The notes under the pieces were generated by a model. The model was not told the origin of the DNA. It did not search any database and was given only the letters and a program-made list of their open reading frames with translations. Below are positions 44,110-51,226 of a DNA stretch of 64,000 bases, piece by piece (the first letter of the stretch is position 1; the number at the start of each line of letters is the position of its first letter). Origin of the DNA: Agromyces aurantiacus (lineage in GTDB: Bacteria; Actinomycetota; Actinomycetes; Actinomycetales; Microbacteriaceae). The DNA is taken from NCBI RefSeq assembly GCF_016907355.1, contig NZ_JAFBBW010000001.1, positions 1,178,001 through 1,242,000 of the forward strand, given 5' to 3'. Position numbers and translations under genes: made by a program.

Positions 44110-44997
44110 ATGGAACCATCCGAGGTGCCGGGCGGTCGGATGTCGCGAACCGCCGTGGCGGTGCTGCGAGTCCCACGGCCGGACGGTGCGGTGATCGCGG
44201 CCGAGGTGATCGGGTCGCCCCGACATCCGCTCGTCCTGCTCGTCGCCGGGGCCGGCTCATCCATGGACTGGTGGCGCCCGGAATTCTGCGAGCTGCTCGT
44301 GGACCGCGGACTGCGGGTCGCCCGCTACGACCCGCGCGGCATCGGGGAGACGACGCTCGCCCCGCCCGGGACGCGTCGCGACGGGCTGGGCGTGTCCGTG
44401 GGCGACGCGCTCGCGGTGCTGGACGCCGCGGGGGCCCGCGACGCGCACTGGGTCGGGTTCTCGGCGGGTGCCTGGGCCTGCCAGCTCGCCGCGCTCGACC
44501 ATCCCGATCGCGTGCGAGCACTCACGCTCGTGTCGACGACGCCGACGGTGTTCGAGGCCGATGACGACCTGCCCGGCTCGGTCGACCGTCTGCGCCAGGC
44601 GTGTGCGAGCCCGCCCGCGGAGCCGGACTGGAACGACCCGGCGGCGGTGGTCGAGTACCACGTCGAGATCGACCGCGACTACGCCGGCGACGAATTCGAC
44701 GAGGCGCACGATCGCGCGATGTGGACCAACACCGTGCGACGGTCGCCCGTCATGCCGGGACGCGAGGATGCGGTCGACGAGTACGAGGAGGTGCCGCGCT
44801 GGCGCGAGCGGCTCGCCGGGATCCGCGTGCCGACCACCGTCGTGCACGGCACCGCCGACCCGATGTTCCCGGTCGCCAACGGCGAGGCGCTCGCGCGCGA
44901 CATCCCCGGCGCCGAGTTCGTGGCGGTGCCCGGAGGGGGCCACGAGTTCCCGCCGAGTGCATGGCCGTTCGTGGTGGCCGCGATCACCGGCCGGTGA
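44110..44997 (+). CDS. Alpha/beta hydrolase
   Basis: The 295-residue protein has the hydrolase core: oxyanion region LVAGAGSSMDWW, YDPRGIGETT (73-82), nucleophile S118 in GFSAGAW, an acid in TADPMFPV and the histidine in PGGGHEFP near the C-terminus. A helical lid lies between about 150 and 220. Substrates could be esters, lactones or epoxides. The ATG at 44110 is used; a second at 44140 is possible. The intervening 80 bases after the zincin gene show nothing special. Confidence 0.84.
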   Translation: MEPSEVPGGRMSRTAVAVLRVPRPDGAVIAAEVIGSPRHPLVLLVAGAGSSMDWWRPEFCELLVDRGLRVARYDPRGIGETTLAPPGTRRDGLGVSVGDALAVLDAAGARDAHWVGFSAGAWACQLAALDHPDRVRALTLVSTTPTVFEADDDLPGSVDRLRQACASPPAEPDWNDPAAVVEYHVEIDRDYAGDEFDEAHDRAMWTNTVRRSPVMPGREDAVDEYEEVPRWRERLAGIRVPTTVVHGTADPMFPVANGEALARDIPGAEFVAVPGGGHEFPPSAWPFVVAAITGR

Positions 44998-45012
44998 ACG
45001 CGCCCGCGCGGC

Positions 45013-45366
45013 TCAGCGCCAGAGGACCGCGATGCCCGCGTTGACGAGGGTGAGGATGCCGATCGGCCAGAAGATGGCCGGCGGCACCGAGCCGGTCTTG
45101 CGCTGACGCCCCAGGCCGATGCCGATGAGCGCGCCGATGACGATCAGGATCACGAGCTTCGTGCCGAGCTTGGCGTAGTTCAGGTCGTGGTCGATGCCCC
45201 AGGGCGCGGCGAGCGCGAGCCCCGCGACGGCGGCGATCGCGAGGCCCCAGTTCATGACGCGCGTGACGCCGCGCTTGCCGTTGGCGAGCTCGACGACCCA
45301 GGCGCCGAACAGCACGGCGAAGCCGACGAGGTGGACGAGCACGACGATGCCGCGAAGGGTCTCCAT
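45013..45366 (-). CDS. Small integral membrane protein
   Basis: The 117-residue protein has four predicted helices near residues 5-25, 39-55, 68-88 and 97-115. Its charge pattern (ANGKRGVTR, GRQRKTG) fits two cytoplasmic loops. It resembles small actinobacterial membrane proteins annotated as of unknown function or related to copper resistance CopD-like fragments, with only weak support. It converges on the alpha/beta hydrolase gene. Confidence 0.62.
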   Translation of the reverse strand: METLRGIVVLVHLVGFAVLFGAWVVELANGKRGVTRVMNWGLAIAAVAGLALAAPWGIDHDLNYAKLGTKLVILIVIGALIGIGLGRQRKTGSVPPAIFWPIGILTLVNAGIAVLWR

Positions 45367-45421
45367 GCACGCAGGCTAGCGGGTGACGACGCGCCGCGCG
45401 GGCATCCGCGACGGTGAGTGC

Positions 45422-45862
45422 TCAGCCGACCCGCTCGGCCAGCGCCACGATGATGCCCGCCGGCCCCCGAAGGTAGCAGAGCCGGTAGACGTCCTCGTAG
45501 TTCGCGACCTCGCCCAGCAGCTCGGCGCCGTGAGGTCGCAGCCGCGCGAGGGTGTCGTCGAGGTCGTCGACGGCGAACATCACGCGGTGCAGCCCGAGCG
45601 TGTTCGGCGGCGGCGCGGCGGGTGATGGGGCGGATGCCCGGGGGTGCACGTACGTCGTCAGCTCGAGGCGCGCGTGGCCGTCGGGCGTGCGCATCATCGC
45701 GATCTCGCTCCGGACTCCCTCGAGCCCGACGGTCAGGTCGGCGAAGCGCCCTTCGATCTCGGCGCGGTCCTCGAGCTGCATGCCGAGCTCGGTGAAGAAC
45801 GCGACTGCCGCGTCGAGGTCGTCGACGACGATCGCCACGTTGTCCATGCGCTGGATGGCCAC
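45422..45862 (-). CDS. VOC (glyoxalase/bleomycin resistance) family protein
   Basis: The 146-residue protein has two beta-alpha-beta-beta-beta units: MDNVAIVVDDLDAAVAFFTELGM and LHRVMFAVDDLDDTLARLRPHG. EL/E residues (LELTTYV, and YLRGPAGIIVALAERV) could provide metal ligands. VOC proteins include glyoxalases, dioxygenases and antibiotic-binding proteins, and the substrate is unknown. It starts with GTG, with GGAG seven bases upstream. The dienelactone hydrolase-like gene lies 22 bases upstream on the same strand. Confidence 0.82.
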   Translation of the reverse strand: MAIQRMDNVAIVVDDLDAAVAFFTELGMQLEDRAEIEGRFADLTVGLEGVRSEIAMMRTPDGHARLELTTYVHPRASAPSPAAPPPNTLGLHRVMFAVDDLDDTLARLRPHGAELLGEVANYEDVYRLCYLRGPAGIIVALAERVG

Positions 45863-45884
45863 GGGGATGCTCCGATCCGGGGAC

Positions 45885-46460
45885 TCAGCCGACCCGGTCG
45901 AGGAAGTCGAGCACTCGGCGCATGAGCAGCGCGGTCGCGTCGGGGTCGTAGCTCGGCAGGGTCGAGTCGGCGAAGTAGTGCTGGTCGCCGGGGTAGAGGA
46001 AGAGCTCGGCGTCGTCGGCCGAGGCGACGAGCTCGCGGGCGGCGTCGACATCGCCCTCGTCCATGAAGATCGGGTCGGCGTCGGCGCCGTGGATCTGCGC
46101 CGGGACGCCCTCGGGCCACGAGCCGAACTCGTCGACGGGCAGGCAGGAGTAGAAGAAGAGGGCGCCCGTCGCGCCGGGGCGCGTCTGCGCGAGCCTCTGC
46201 GCGGGGACGACGCCCAGCGAGAACCCGGCGTAGACCAGCTCGTCGGGCAGCGACTCGGCCGCGCGCTCGCCGCGGGCCATGATCTCATCCCAGCCGACCT
46301 CGCGGGCGTACCCGACGCCCGCCTCGATCGAGTCGAACGTGCGCCCGTCGAACAGGTCGGGCGTGTGGACCGTGTGCCCCGCGGCGCGCACCTCCTCCGT
46401 GAAGGCGCGGATGCCGTCGGTGAGCCCGAGTGCGTGATGGAAGAGCAGTACGTCGGTCAT
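45885..46460 (-). CDS. Dienelactone hydrolase family protein
   Basis: The 191-residue protein has the DLH pattern: LLFHHALGLTDGIRAFTEEV at the start, VYAGFSLGV (S81 as nucleophile where many dienelactone hydrolases have cysteine) and QIHGADADP then PGDQHYFADS, supplying acid and histidine. It would hydrolyse an ester or lactone. It is in an operon with the VOC gene. The 65 bases before its start contain a long palindromic repeat element (46525-46582) and a GC-rich run. Confidence 0.8.
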   Translation of the reverse strand: MTDVLLFHHALGLTDGIRAFTEEVRAAGHTVHTPDLFDGRTFDSIEAGVGYAREVGWDEIMARGERAAESLPDELVYAGFSLGVVPAQRLAQTRPGATGALFFYSCLPVDEFGSWPEGVPAQIHGADADPIFMDEGDVDAARELVASADDAELFLYPGDQHYFADSTLPSYDPDATALLMRRVLDFLDRVG

Positions 46461-46524
46461 CGCGCCATTGTGCACCCGGGCGCCGACATCCGCCGCCCGC
46501 CGCCCGCGCCCGCGCCCGCGCCCG

Positions 46525-46582
46525 CGAGAGTATGCCGAATGCACCGTTGCGGGGCTGCAACGGTGCATTCGGCATACTCTCG
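46525..46582. repeat. Palindromic repeat element, copy 1
   Basis: Two perfect 26-base arms (46525-46550 and 46557-46582) enclose the loop GGGGCT. The arm starts CGAGAGTATGCCGAATGCAC. It stands between the stop of the ABC permease and the start of the hydrolase gene, both read leftward, and may also act as a terminator for the ABC operon. A second copy with one arm mismatch lies at 52195. Confidence 0.8.
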
Positions 46583-46605
46583 ATCGCGACCGAGCGGCGG
46601 TGCGG

Positions 46606-47370
46606 TCAATTCATCCGTCGCCGGTAGACCGCGACCGCGATCGCGTACGCCACCACGAGGATCCCGACGCACCACGCGAGCGCGACCCAGATGTCGTTCC
46701 CGACGGGTTCGCCCGCGAACAGCGCGCGGATCGAGTCGACGATCGAGGTCACCGGCTGGTTCTCGGCGAACCACGCGACCGGCGCCGGCATCGTGTCGGT
46801 CGGCACGAACGCCGAGCTGATGAACGGCAGGAAGATGAGCGGGTACGAGAACGCGCTCGCGCCATCCACCGTCTTGGCCGACAGGCCCGCGATCACGGCG
46901 AGCCAGGTCAGCGCGAGCGTGAACAGGATCAGGATGCCGCCGACCGCGAGCCACGCGGCGACGCTCGCGCCCGTGCGGAAGCCCATGATCAGCGCGACGC
47001 CGATCACGACCGCGATCGACATGAGGTTCGCGACGACCGAGGTCAGCACGTGCCCCCACAGCACCGACGACCGGGCGATCGGCATCGACTGGAACCGCTC
47101 GAAGATGCCGCCCTGCAGGTCGAGGAACAGCCGGTACGCCGTGTAGGCGATGCCCGACGCGATCGTGATCAGCAGGATGCCCGGCAGCATGTAGTCGATG
47201 TACGCCTCGTTCGAGCCGACGTCGATCGCGCCGCCCAGCACGTAGACGAACAGCAGCATGAGCGCGACGGGCGTCACCGCGGTGGTGATGATGGTGTCGG
47301 GGCTGCGCAGGATGTGCCGGAGCGAGCGCCCGGTGAGCACGGCGGTGTCGCCGATGACATGGGTGGTCAT
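46606..47370 (-). CDS. ABC-2 type exporter permease (DrrB-like)
   Basis: The 254-residue membrane protein has six hydrophobic segments and the ABC-2 signature region LDLQGGIFERFQSMPIARSSVLWG between them. It is the membrane half of a drug or lipid exporter, forming a complex with the ATPase encoded just upstream (four-base ATGA overlap). The C-terminus ends in YRRRMN. Related transporters in actinobacteria export antibiotics such as daunorubicin. Confidence 0.86.
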   Translation of the reverse strand: MTTHVIGDTAVLTGRSLRHILRSPDTIITTAVTPVALMLLFVYVLGGAIDVGSNEAYIDYMLPGILLITIASGIAYTAYRLFLDLQGGIFERFQSMPIARSSVLWGHVLTSVVANLMSIAVVIGVALIMGFRTGASVAAWLAVGGILILFTLALTWLAVIAGLSAKTVDGASAFSYPLIFLPFISSAFVPTDTMPAPVAWFAENQPVTSIVDSIRALFAGEPVGNDIWVALAWCVGILVVAYAIAVAVYRRRMN

Positions 47371-48167
47371 GACTGGTCCTTTCCGGCCGGTTCCTCGCCG
47401 ACCAGGGCGAGGAAGACCTCCTCGAGGGTGGGCTGCTTCTCGACGTACTCGACCTTCGCGGGCGGCAGCAGTCGCTGCAGCTCGGCGAGCGTGCCGTTCT
47501 GGATGATCGTGCCCTGGTGGAGGATCGCGATCCGGTCGGCGAGCTGCTCGGCCTCGTCGAGGTACTGGGTCGTCAGCAGCACGGTGGTGCCGCCATCCGC
47601 GAGTCGCCTGATGGTCTGCCAGACCTCCATGCGCGCCTGCGGGTCGAGCCCGGTCGTGGGCTCGTCGAGGAAGATGACCGGCGGGTTGCCGATGAGGCTC
47701 ATCGCGATGTCGAGGCGTCGGCGCATGCCCCCCGAGTACGTGGCGACCTTGCGGCCGCCCGCCTCGGTCAGCGAGAAGCGCTCGAGCAGGTCGTCGGCGA
47801 TCGCGCCCGGGTCCTTCCGGTGCCGGAGCCGGGCGACGAGCACGAGGTTCTCGCGCCCGGTGAGCACCTCGTCGACCGCGGCGAACTGCCCGGTGAGGCT
47901 GATCGCCTCGCGCACGTCGCCGGGCCGGGACGCGACGTCGAACCCGTCGACCGTCGCGGTGCCCGCGTCGGCCTTGAGCAGCGTGGAGAGGATCTTCACG
48001 AGCGTGGTCTTGCCGGCGCCGTTCGAGCCGAGCAGGGCGAAGATGCTGCCGCGGGCGACGTCGAAGTCGACGCCCGTGAGCACGTGCAGCTTGCCGTAGG
48101 ACTTCTCGACGCCCTCGACCCGGATGGCCGGCGCGGCCGCGGGCGACGGCGCGGTGGCGCTGTTCAT
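47367..48167 (-). CDS. ABC transporter ATP-binding protein (DrrA-like)
   Basis: The 266-residue ATPase has Walker A GSNGAGKTT (about 49-57), a Q-loop in SLTGQFAAVDEVLTG, the signature TYSGGMRRRLD (about 144-154), Walker B VIFLDEPTTGLDP and H-loop replaced by TTQYLDEAEQLAD (Q at the switch, a variant found in DrrA-like proteins). The C-terminus ends with PTLEEVFLAL, the usual DrrA-type tail. It overlaps the permease gene by four bases and follows the DUF1048 gene. Confidence 0.9.
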   Translation of the reverse strand: MNSATAPSPAAAPAIRVEGVEKSYGKLHVLTGVDFDVARGSIFALLGSNGAGKTTLVKILSTLLKADAGTATVDGFDVASRPGDVREAISLTGQFAAVDEVLTGRENLVLVARLRHRKDPGAIADDLLERFSLTEAGGRKVATYSGGMRRRLDIAMSLIGNPPVIFLDEPTTGLDPQARMEVWQTIRRLADGGTTVLLTTQYLDEAEQLADRIAILHQGTIIQNGTLAELQRLLPPAKVEYVEKQPTLEEVFLALVGEEPAGKDQS

Positions 48168-48532
48168 GGTTGCTCCTTCTTCTCGATGTCGCCGATCGCC
48201 TTGCTGAGGCGGGCGCGCTCCTTGTCGATCCAGCGGGTGCCGCCGTACGACTGGGTGAAGGTCTCGGCGAACTCCACGGGGTCGTCGCCGATGAGGTCGG
48301 TCACGGGCGTGCCGTCGACCGCGGCGCGCTCGAACAGGTCGGCGAAGTCGCCGAGCATCGTCACGAGCGTGTCGCCGTCGGTGATGCCGCCGTAGTACAT
48401 GAAGTACCGGTCGAACGCCTTCGCGGCCTCGCGGTAGGGCTCGGGGAGCGCCTCGATGCGGGCCTTGTACTGGCGGTACTGCTTCTTCTGCTCGAGCGAG
48501 CCGGTGAGGGCCTCGATCCACTTCGCAGCCAT
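48164..48532 (-). CDS. DUF1048 protein of PadR-ABC operon
   Basis: The 122-residue protein belongs to DUF1048: MAAKWIEALTGSLEQKKQYRQYKARIEALP, then FDRYFMYYGG and ERARLSKAIGDIEKKE. It is helical and soluble. DUF1048 genes occur typically between PadR regulators and DrrAB-type exporters, as here. The function is unknown. It overlaps the ATPase gene by four bases and starts 30 bases after the PadR stop. Confidence 0.82.
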   Translation of the reverse strand: MAAKWIEALTGSLEQKKQYRQYKARIEALPEPYREAAKAFDRYFMYYGGITDGDTLVTMLGDFADLFERAAVDGTPVTDLIGDDPVEFAETFTQSYGGTRWIDKERARLSKAIGDIEKKEQP

Positions 48533-48562
48533 GGGATGTCTCCTTGTTCGTGTTCGTTCGGT

Positions 48563-48910
48563 TCAGTTCGTGCCGGTGCCGGTGTCGTTGTCGCCGTGCA
48601 GGTGCTCGATGCGTTCGGCGAGGAAGCTCCAGGTCTTCCAGAACTCGTCGAGCTCGCCGCGGCCCCGTGCGTTGAGCGAGTACACCTTGCGCGGCGGACC
48701 CTTCTCTGAGGGCACCTTCTCGACGTCGACGAGGCCGCGCTGCTCGATCCGCACGAGGAGGGCGTAGATCGTGCCCTCGGCGATGTCGGTGAAGCCCTGC
48801 TCGCGCAGCCGCGCGGTGATCTCGTATCCGTAGGCCGGCTGCCCGGCCAGGATCGCGAGGACGATGCCCTCGAGGGTGCCCTTGAGCATCTCGGTCATCT
48901 GCTTGCCCAT
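48563..48910 (-). CDS. PadR family transcriptional regulator
   Basis: The 115-residue protein has the PadR winged helix: MLKGTLEGIVLAILAGQPAYGYEI, RLREQGFTDIAEGTIYALLVRIE and a short C-terminal dimer helix (LDEFWKTWSFLAERIE). The wing reads SEKGPPRKVYSL. PadR proteins repress drug-exporter genes and release on ligand binding. It heads the PadR-DUF1048-ABC operon. The promoter carries tandem TAC[CT]GGTA[CG]ATAG repeats that overlap -35 and -10 elements. Confidence 0.87.
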   Translation of the reverse strand: MGKQMTEMLKGTLEGIVLAILAGQPAYGYEITARLREQGFTDIAEGTIYALLVRIEQRGLVDVEKVPSEKGPPRKVYSLNARGRGELDEFWKTWSFLAERIEHLHGDNDTGTGTN

Positions 48911-48941
48911 GACGCCCCTTCCGCTACTCTGTGTCGCTTGG

Positions 48942-48980
48942 TACTGGTACATAGTAAGCATGAGTACCGGTAGATAGCAA
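48942..48980 (-). promoter_or_regulatory. Promoter and tandem repeats before padR operon
   Basis: On the minus strand TTGCTA (48980-48975), 18 bases, then TACTAT (48956-48951) form a good housekeeping-type promoter. Two 13-base direct repeats, TACTGGTACATAG at 48942 and TACCGGTAGATAG at 48965, 23 bases apart, cover both elements. Their spacing of about two helix turns suits binding by PadR dimers to one face of the DNA. Confidence 0.5.
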
Positions 48981-49104
48981 GACTGAATAGTGGATGTCGC
49001 GACCGCGCGCGACGCGCTCCGACGGGGAGTCCGGGATCGGTCGGGTCGGATTGGGGGCCGATCGGCAGGGGTCGAGCCGATCGGCAGGGGGAGCGGGCTC
49101 CTGC

Positions 49105-49476
49105 TCAGCTCAGGGCGACGACCAGGCTGAGTGCCGCGAGCACGGCGACGACCGGCGTCATGGTGGAGCGCTCGGGCCTGCTGCGCGAGATCGCGTTGAG
49201 CACGATGCCGAGCGTGAAGTAGCCGAAGACCACCCACATGCCGACCGTCGAGACGCCGTCGGGCACCACGTCGATGAGCCCGACGCGGTCGAGTGCGAGC
49301 AGCGCGATCACGGCGTAGATCACGATCGACACGAGGCTTCCGATCCGCAGCCTCGCGGGGAGCACGCGGTGCGCGCCGCCCCACGCGAACCGCCCGAGCG
49401 GGGCGCCCAGCGCCAGCGCGAGCTGGAACCCGGCGAGCAGGGCGAGGATCACGGTCAGCGCGATGGCGGCGGGCAT
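49105..49476 (-). CDS. Hypothetical membrane protein
   Basis: The 123-residue protein has four hydrophobic segments near residues 4-22, 46-63, 75-95 and 104-121. GAPLGRFAWGGAHRVLPARLRIGS after the first helix is typical of small actinobacterial membrane proteins of unknown function, where P-x-G-x-x-x-W-G-G is a conserved loop. The ATG lies at 49476. No operon partner is clear. Confidence 0.62.
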   Translation of the reverse strand: MPAAIALTVILALLAGFQLALALGAPLGRFAWGGAHRVLPARLRIGSLVSIVIYAVIALLALDRVGLIDVVPDGVSTVGMWVVFGYFTLGIVLNAISRSRPERSTMTPVVAVLAALSLVVALS

Positions 49477-49538
49477 GGCGCGAGCGTATCGCGGGCCTCG
49501 ACGGTGCCGCTCGTCGCACCCGGCACCGTTCGTGGATC

Positions 49539-49582
49539 GCTCATGTCGACGCGGCCTCACTTGAGGCTGCGTTGACATGAGC
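49539..49582 (+). other. Hairpin with two G-U pairs
   Basis: Arms of 20 bases, starting GCTCATGTC and ending GACATGAGC, enclose ACTT. Two non-complementary positions would be G-U pairs in a rightward RNA but C-A mismatches in a leftward one. No gene reads rightward into it, as both flanking genes read leftward. It may be a terminator for the gene at 49629 or a degraded mobile repeat. Confidence 0.45.
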
Positions 49583-49628
49583 AGATCGGGAACCGCCAGC
49601 GGACGCGCTGCCTCGGAGCAGGTGCCGA

Positions 49629-50138
49629 CTATCCCTGCATGGGCGAGACATCCACGACGATCGTCCCGAAATGCGTCCCCTCCAAGAAGAAGGGCTCCGT
49701 GCCATCCCATGCGTCGAGCGAGATGCTCGCGAACGACGCGTGCGTGACGGCCAGCCAGATGATCACGAAGGCCACGATCCCGACGACGGCGCGGTCGAGG
49801 CGCCGAATCGCGTCCGCCTGGTCGACCGAGTGGCGGACCACGCGCGTGATCGTCACGAAGACGACGATCGCGATGACGGCGTAGGCGAAGCCGGCCGGCT
49901 CGAGGGTGACCGTGACGCACTCCGGCGCGACATCCGTCGGCCTGCCGGACGCGTCGAGGTACCCGCCGTCGCCGGTGAACCCGCCGGGGCAGCGCGACGT
50001 GCCGGCGCCCCCGAGCACGCTGTACGCGAGGCACAGGCCGAGCGCCCAGCCGAGCAGCCGTCGGACCCGCCACAGCACGTCGGCGCCGGGGAGCGCCGAG
50101 ATCGGCGTGCGGGCCAGGCGGACGTCGGTGTCGGGCAT
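49629..50138 (-). CDS. Hypothetical membrane protein
   Basis: The 169-residue protein has about three membrane segments (near 28-45, 82-99 and 115-132). A first extracytoplasmic loop has two cysteines (SRCPGGFTGDGGYL and APECVTV), which may form a disulfide. The family is not recognised. Between its start and the MerR gene lies about 200 bases with no clear gene. Confidence 0.55.
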   Translation of the reverse strand: MPDTDVRLARTPISALPGADVLWRVRRLLGWALGLCLAYSVLGGAGTSRCPGGFTGDGGYLDASGRPTDVAPECVTVTLEPAGFAYAVIAIVVFVTITRVVRHSVDQADAIRRLDRAVVGIVAFVIIWLAVTHASFASISLDAWDGTEPFFLEGTHFGTIVVDVSPMQG

Positions 50139-50335
50139 GCAGGCCTCCGCGATCGTAGGGTTCCGCCCATGCTGGCAGCGCGCGGCGTCCCGGTACAAGA
50201 GCCAGTGCCCGAAGATGCGGCGATCACCCTCCGGTGCCCGCCAGGTCGCGGCCGGCAGGTGTGGCACGTCGTCGACCACGTCACCATCGCGATCGTCGCG
50301 GACGCATGAGACGTGCGACGCACACGGCGGGCCGA

Positions 50336-50770
50336 TCAGGTCGCGCTCGTGGCGCGTACCGGGATCTCCGCGAACGGGACCGGGCAGTGGTCCTCGAGCG
50401 CGCACGCGGCGAGGTCGCTGCAGCCGGCATCCAGCACCTCGGTGAGGGTGCGCTCGATGTGCTCCAGCGCGGTGATCTTCTCGCGCACCTGGCGCAGCTT
50501 CGCCTCGGCGATCTCGTGCAGGCCCCGTCGGCGCCGGTGGGCGTGCGAGCCGACGTCGATGAGCGCCGAGATCTCGTCGAGGGTGAACCCCAGCGCCTGG
50601 GCGGCCTTGATGATGCGGAGGAGCGTCACCGCCTCCTCGTCGTAGAGGCGGTGCCCGCCGAGGCTGCGGTCGGGTTCGGGCAGGAGCCCGCGCCGCTCGT
50701 AGTAGCGCAGCGTCTGCAGGTTGACGCCCACCCGTTGGGCGACCTTGCCGGCGCGCAGCGTGCCCGTCAT
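50336..50770 (-). CDS. MerR family regulator, heavy-metal type
   Basis: The 144-residue protein has the MerR winged helix (AGKVAQRVGVNLQTLRYYERRGLL, about residues 7-30) and a coiled coil (about 85-115). The C-terminal loop has cysteines C117, C123 and C129 (AGCSDLAACALEDHC), resembling the metal site of MerR-type sensors. The cysteine that mercury-sensing MerR has near residue 80 is absent (SHAHRRRR there), so the metal specificity is uncertain. It follows the small Cys-Cys protein gene with a four-base overlap. Confidence 0.83.
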   Translation of the reverse strand: MTGTLRAGKVAQRVGVNLQTLRYYERRGLLPEPDRSLGGHRLYDEEAVTLLRIIKAAQALGFTLDEISALIDVGSHAHRRRRGLHEIAEAKLRQVREKITALEHIERTLTEVLDAGCSDLAACALEDHCPVPFAEIPVRATSAT

Positions 50771-51114
50771 GGCGTCACCTCCGCACCGGATGCCGCGACC
50801 GCCGACGCGACGAGTGCGTCGAGCACCGGCACCTGGCCGGATGGCACCCCGACGTTCAGGCGCACCCGCCCGGCGGCCTCCCGCACGTCGAACGTGAAGA
50901 ACGAGCAGCAGGATGCCTCGAGCGCGACGAGTTCGCGGACCCGCGCGGGGTTCGCCCGGTCGAGCACGAGTTCCGCGACGGCCGGCGCCGGGCGGCGCAC
51001 TCGCGTCAGGTGATCGTGGAAGAGCGCGGCGAAGGCCGCCTCGCGCAGCGGACGCTCGACCGTTGGCAACGCGCACGACTCCGGGGCCCAGCTCACGGGA
51101 ATCGATTCGGTCAT
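50767..51114 (-). CDS. Small Cys-Cys protein in MerR operon
   Basis: The 115-residue protein has adjacent cysteines C69 and C70 in EASCCSFFTF and a further C14. Similar small proteins with E-x-x-C-C-x-F-F-x-F occur next to MerR-type regulators in actinobacteria, pointing to a role in binding a thiophilic metal or a related ligand. The reaction or function is unknown. It is first in the leftward operon with the MerR gene, and the promoter region at 51121 fits MerR control. Confidence 0.62.
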   Translation of the reverse strand: MTESIPVSWAPESCALPTVERPLREAAFAALFHDHLTRVRRPAPAVAELVLDRANPARVRELVALEASCCSFFTFDVREAAGRVRLNVGVPSGQVPVLDALVASAVAASGAEVTP

Positions 51115-51120
51115 GGCCCC

Positions 51121-51152
51121 ACGGTAAACCCGTACGCGGGTACCGGTTGCAA
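51121..51152 (-). promoter_or_regulatory. MerR-type promoter with long spacer
   Basis: On the minus strand TTGCAA (51152-51147), a 20-base spacer and TACCGT (51126-51121) form a promoter with an over-long spacer. The spacer holds the dyad ACCCG-TACG-CGGGT (51128-51141). Long spacers with a central dyad are the rule for MerR-activated promoters, where the regulator untwists the DNA. Confidence 0.55.
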
Positions 51153-51226
51153 GGGCGGCTCAGGGTCGGGCGACGAGGCTGCGGCGCCCGGGCGGGTGGT
51201 CGCATCGCGTGCCAGACTGACCGTCG

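Noticed and set aside
46490..46526. CG-rich run CGCCCGCGCC... as a CRISPR or tandem repeat
   Set aside because: It is a short simple run of CCCGCG units next to the palindrome, with no spacers or regular repeat unit. No CRISPR array was seen anywhere.
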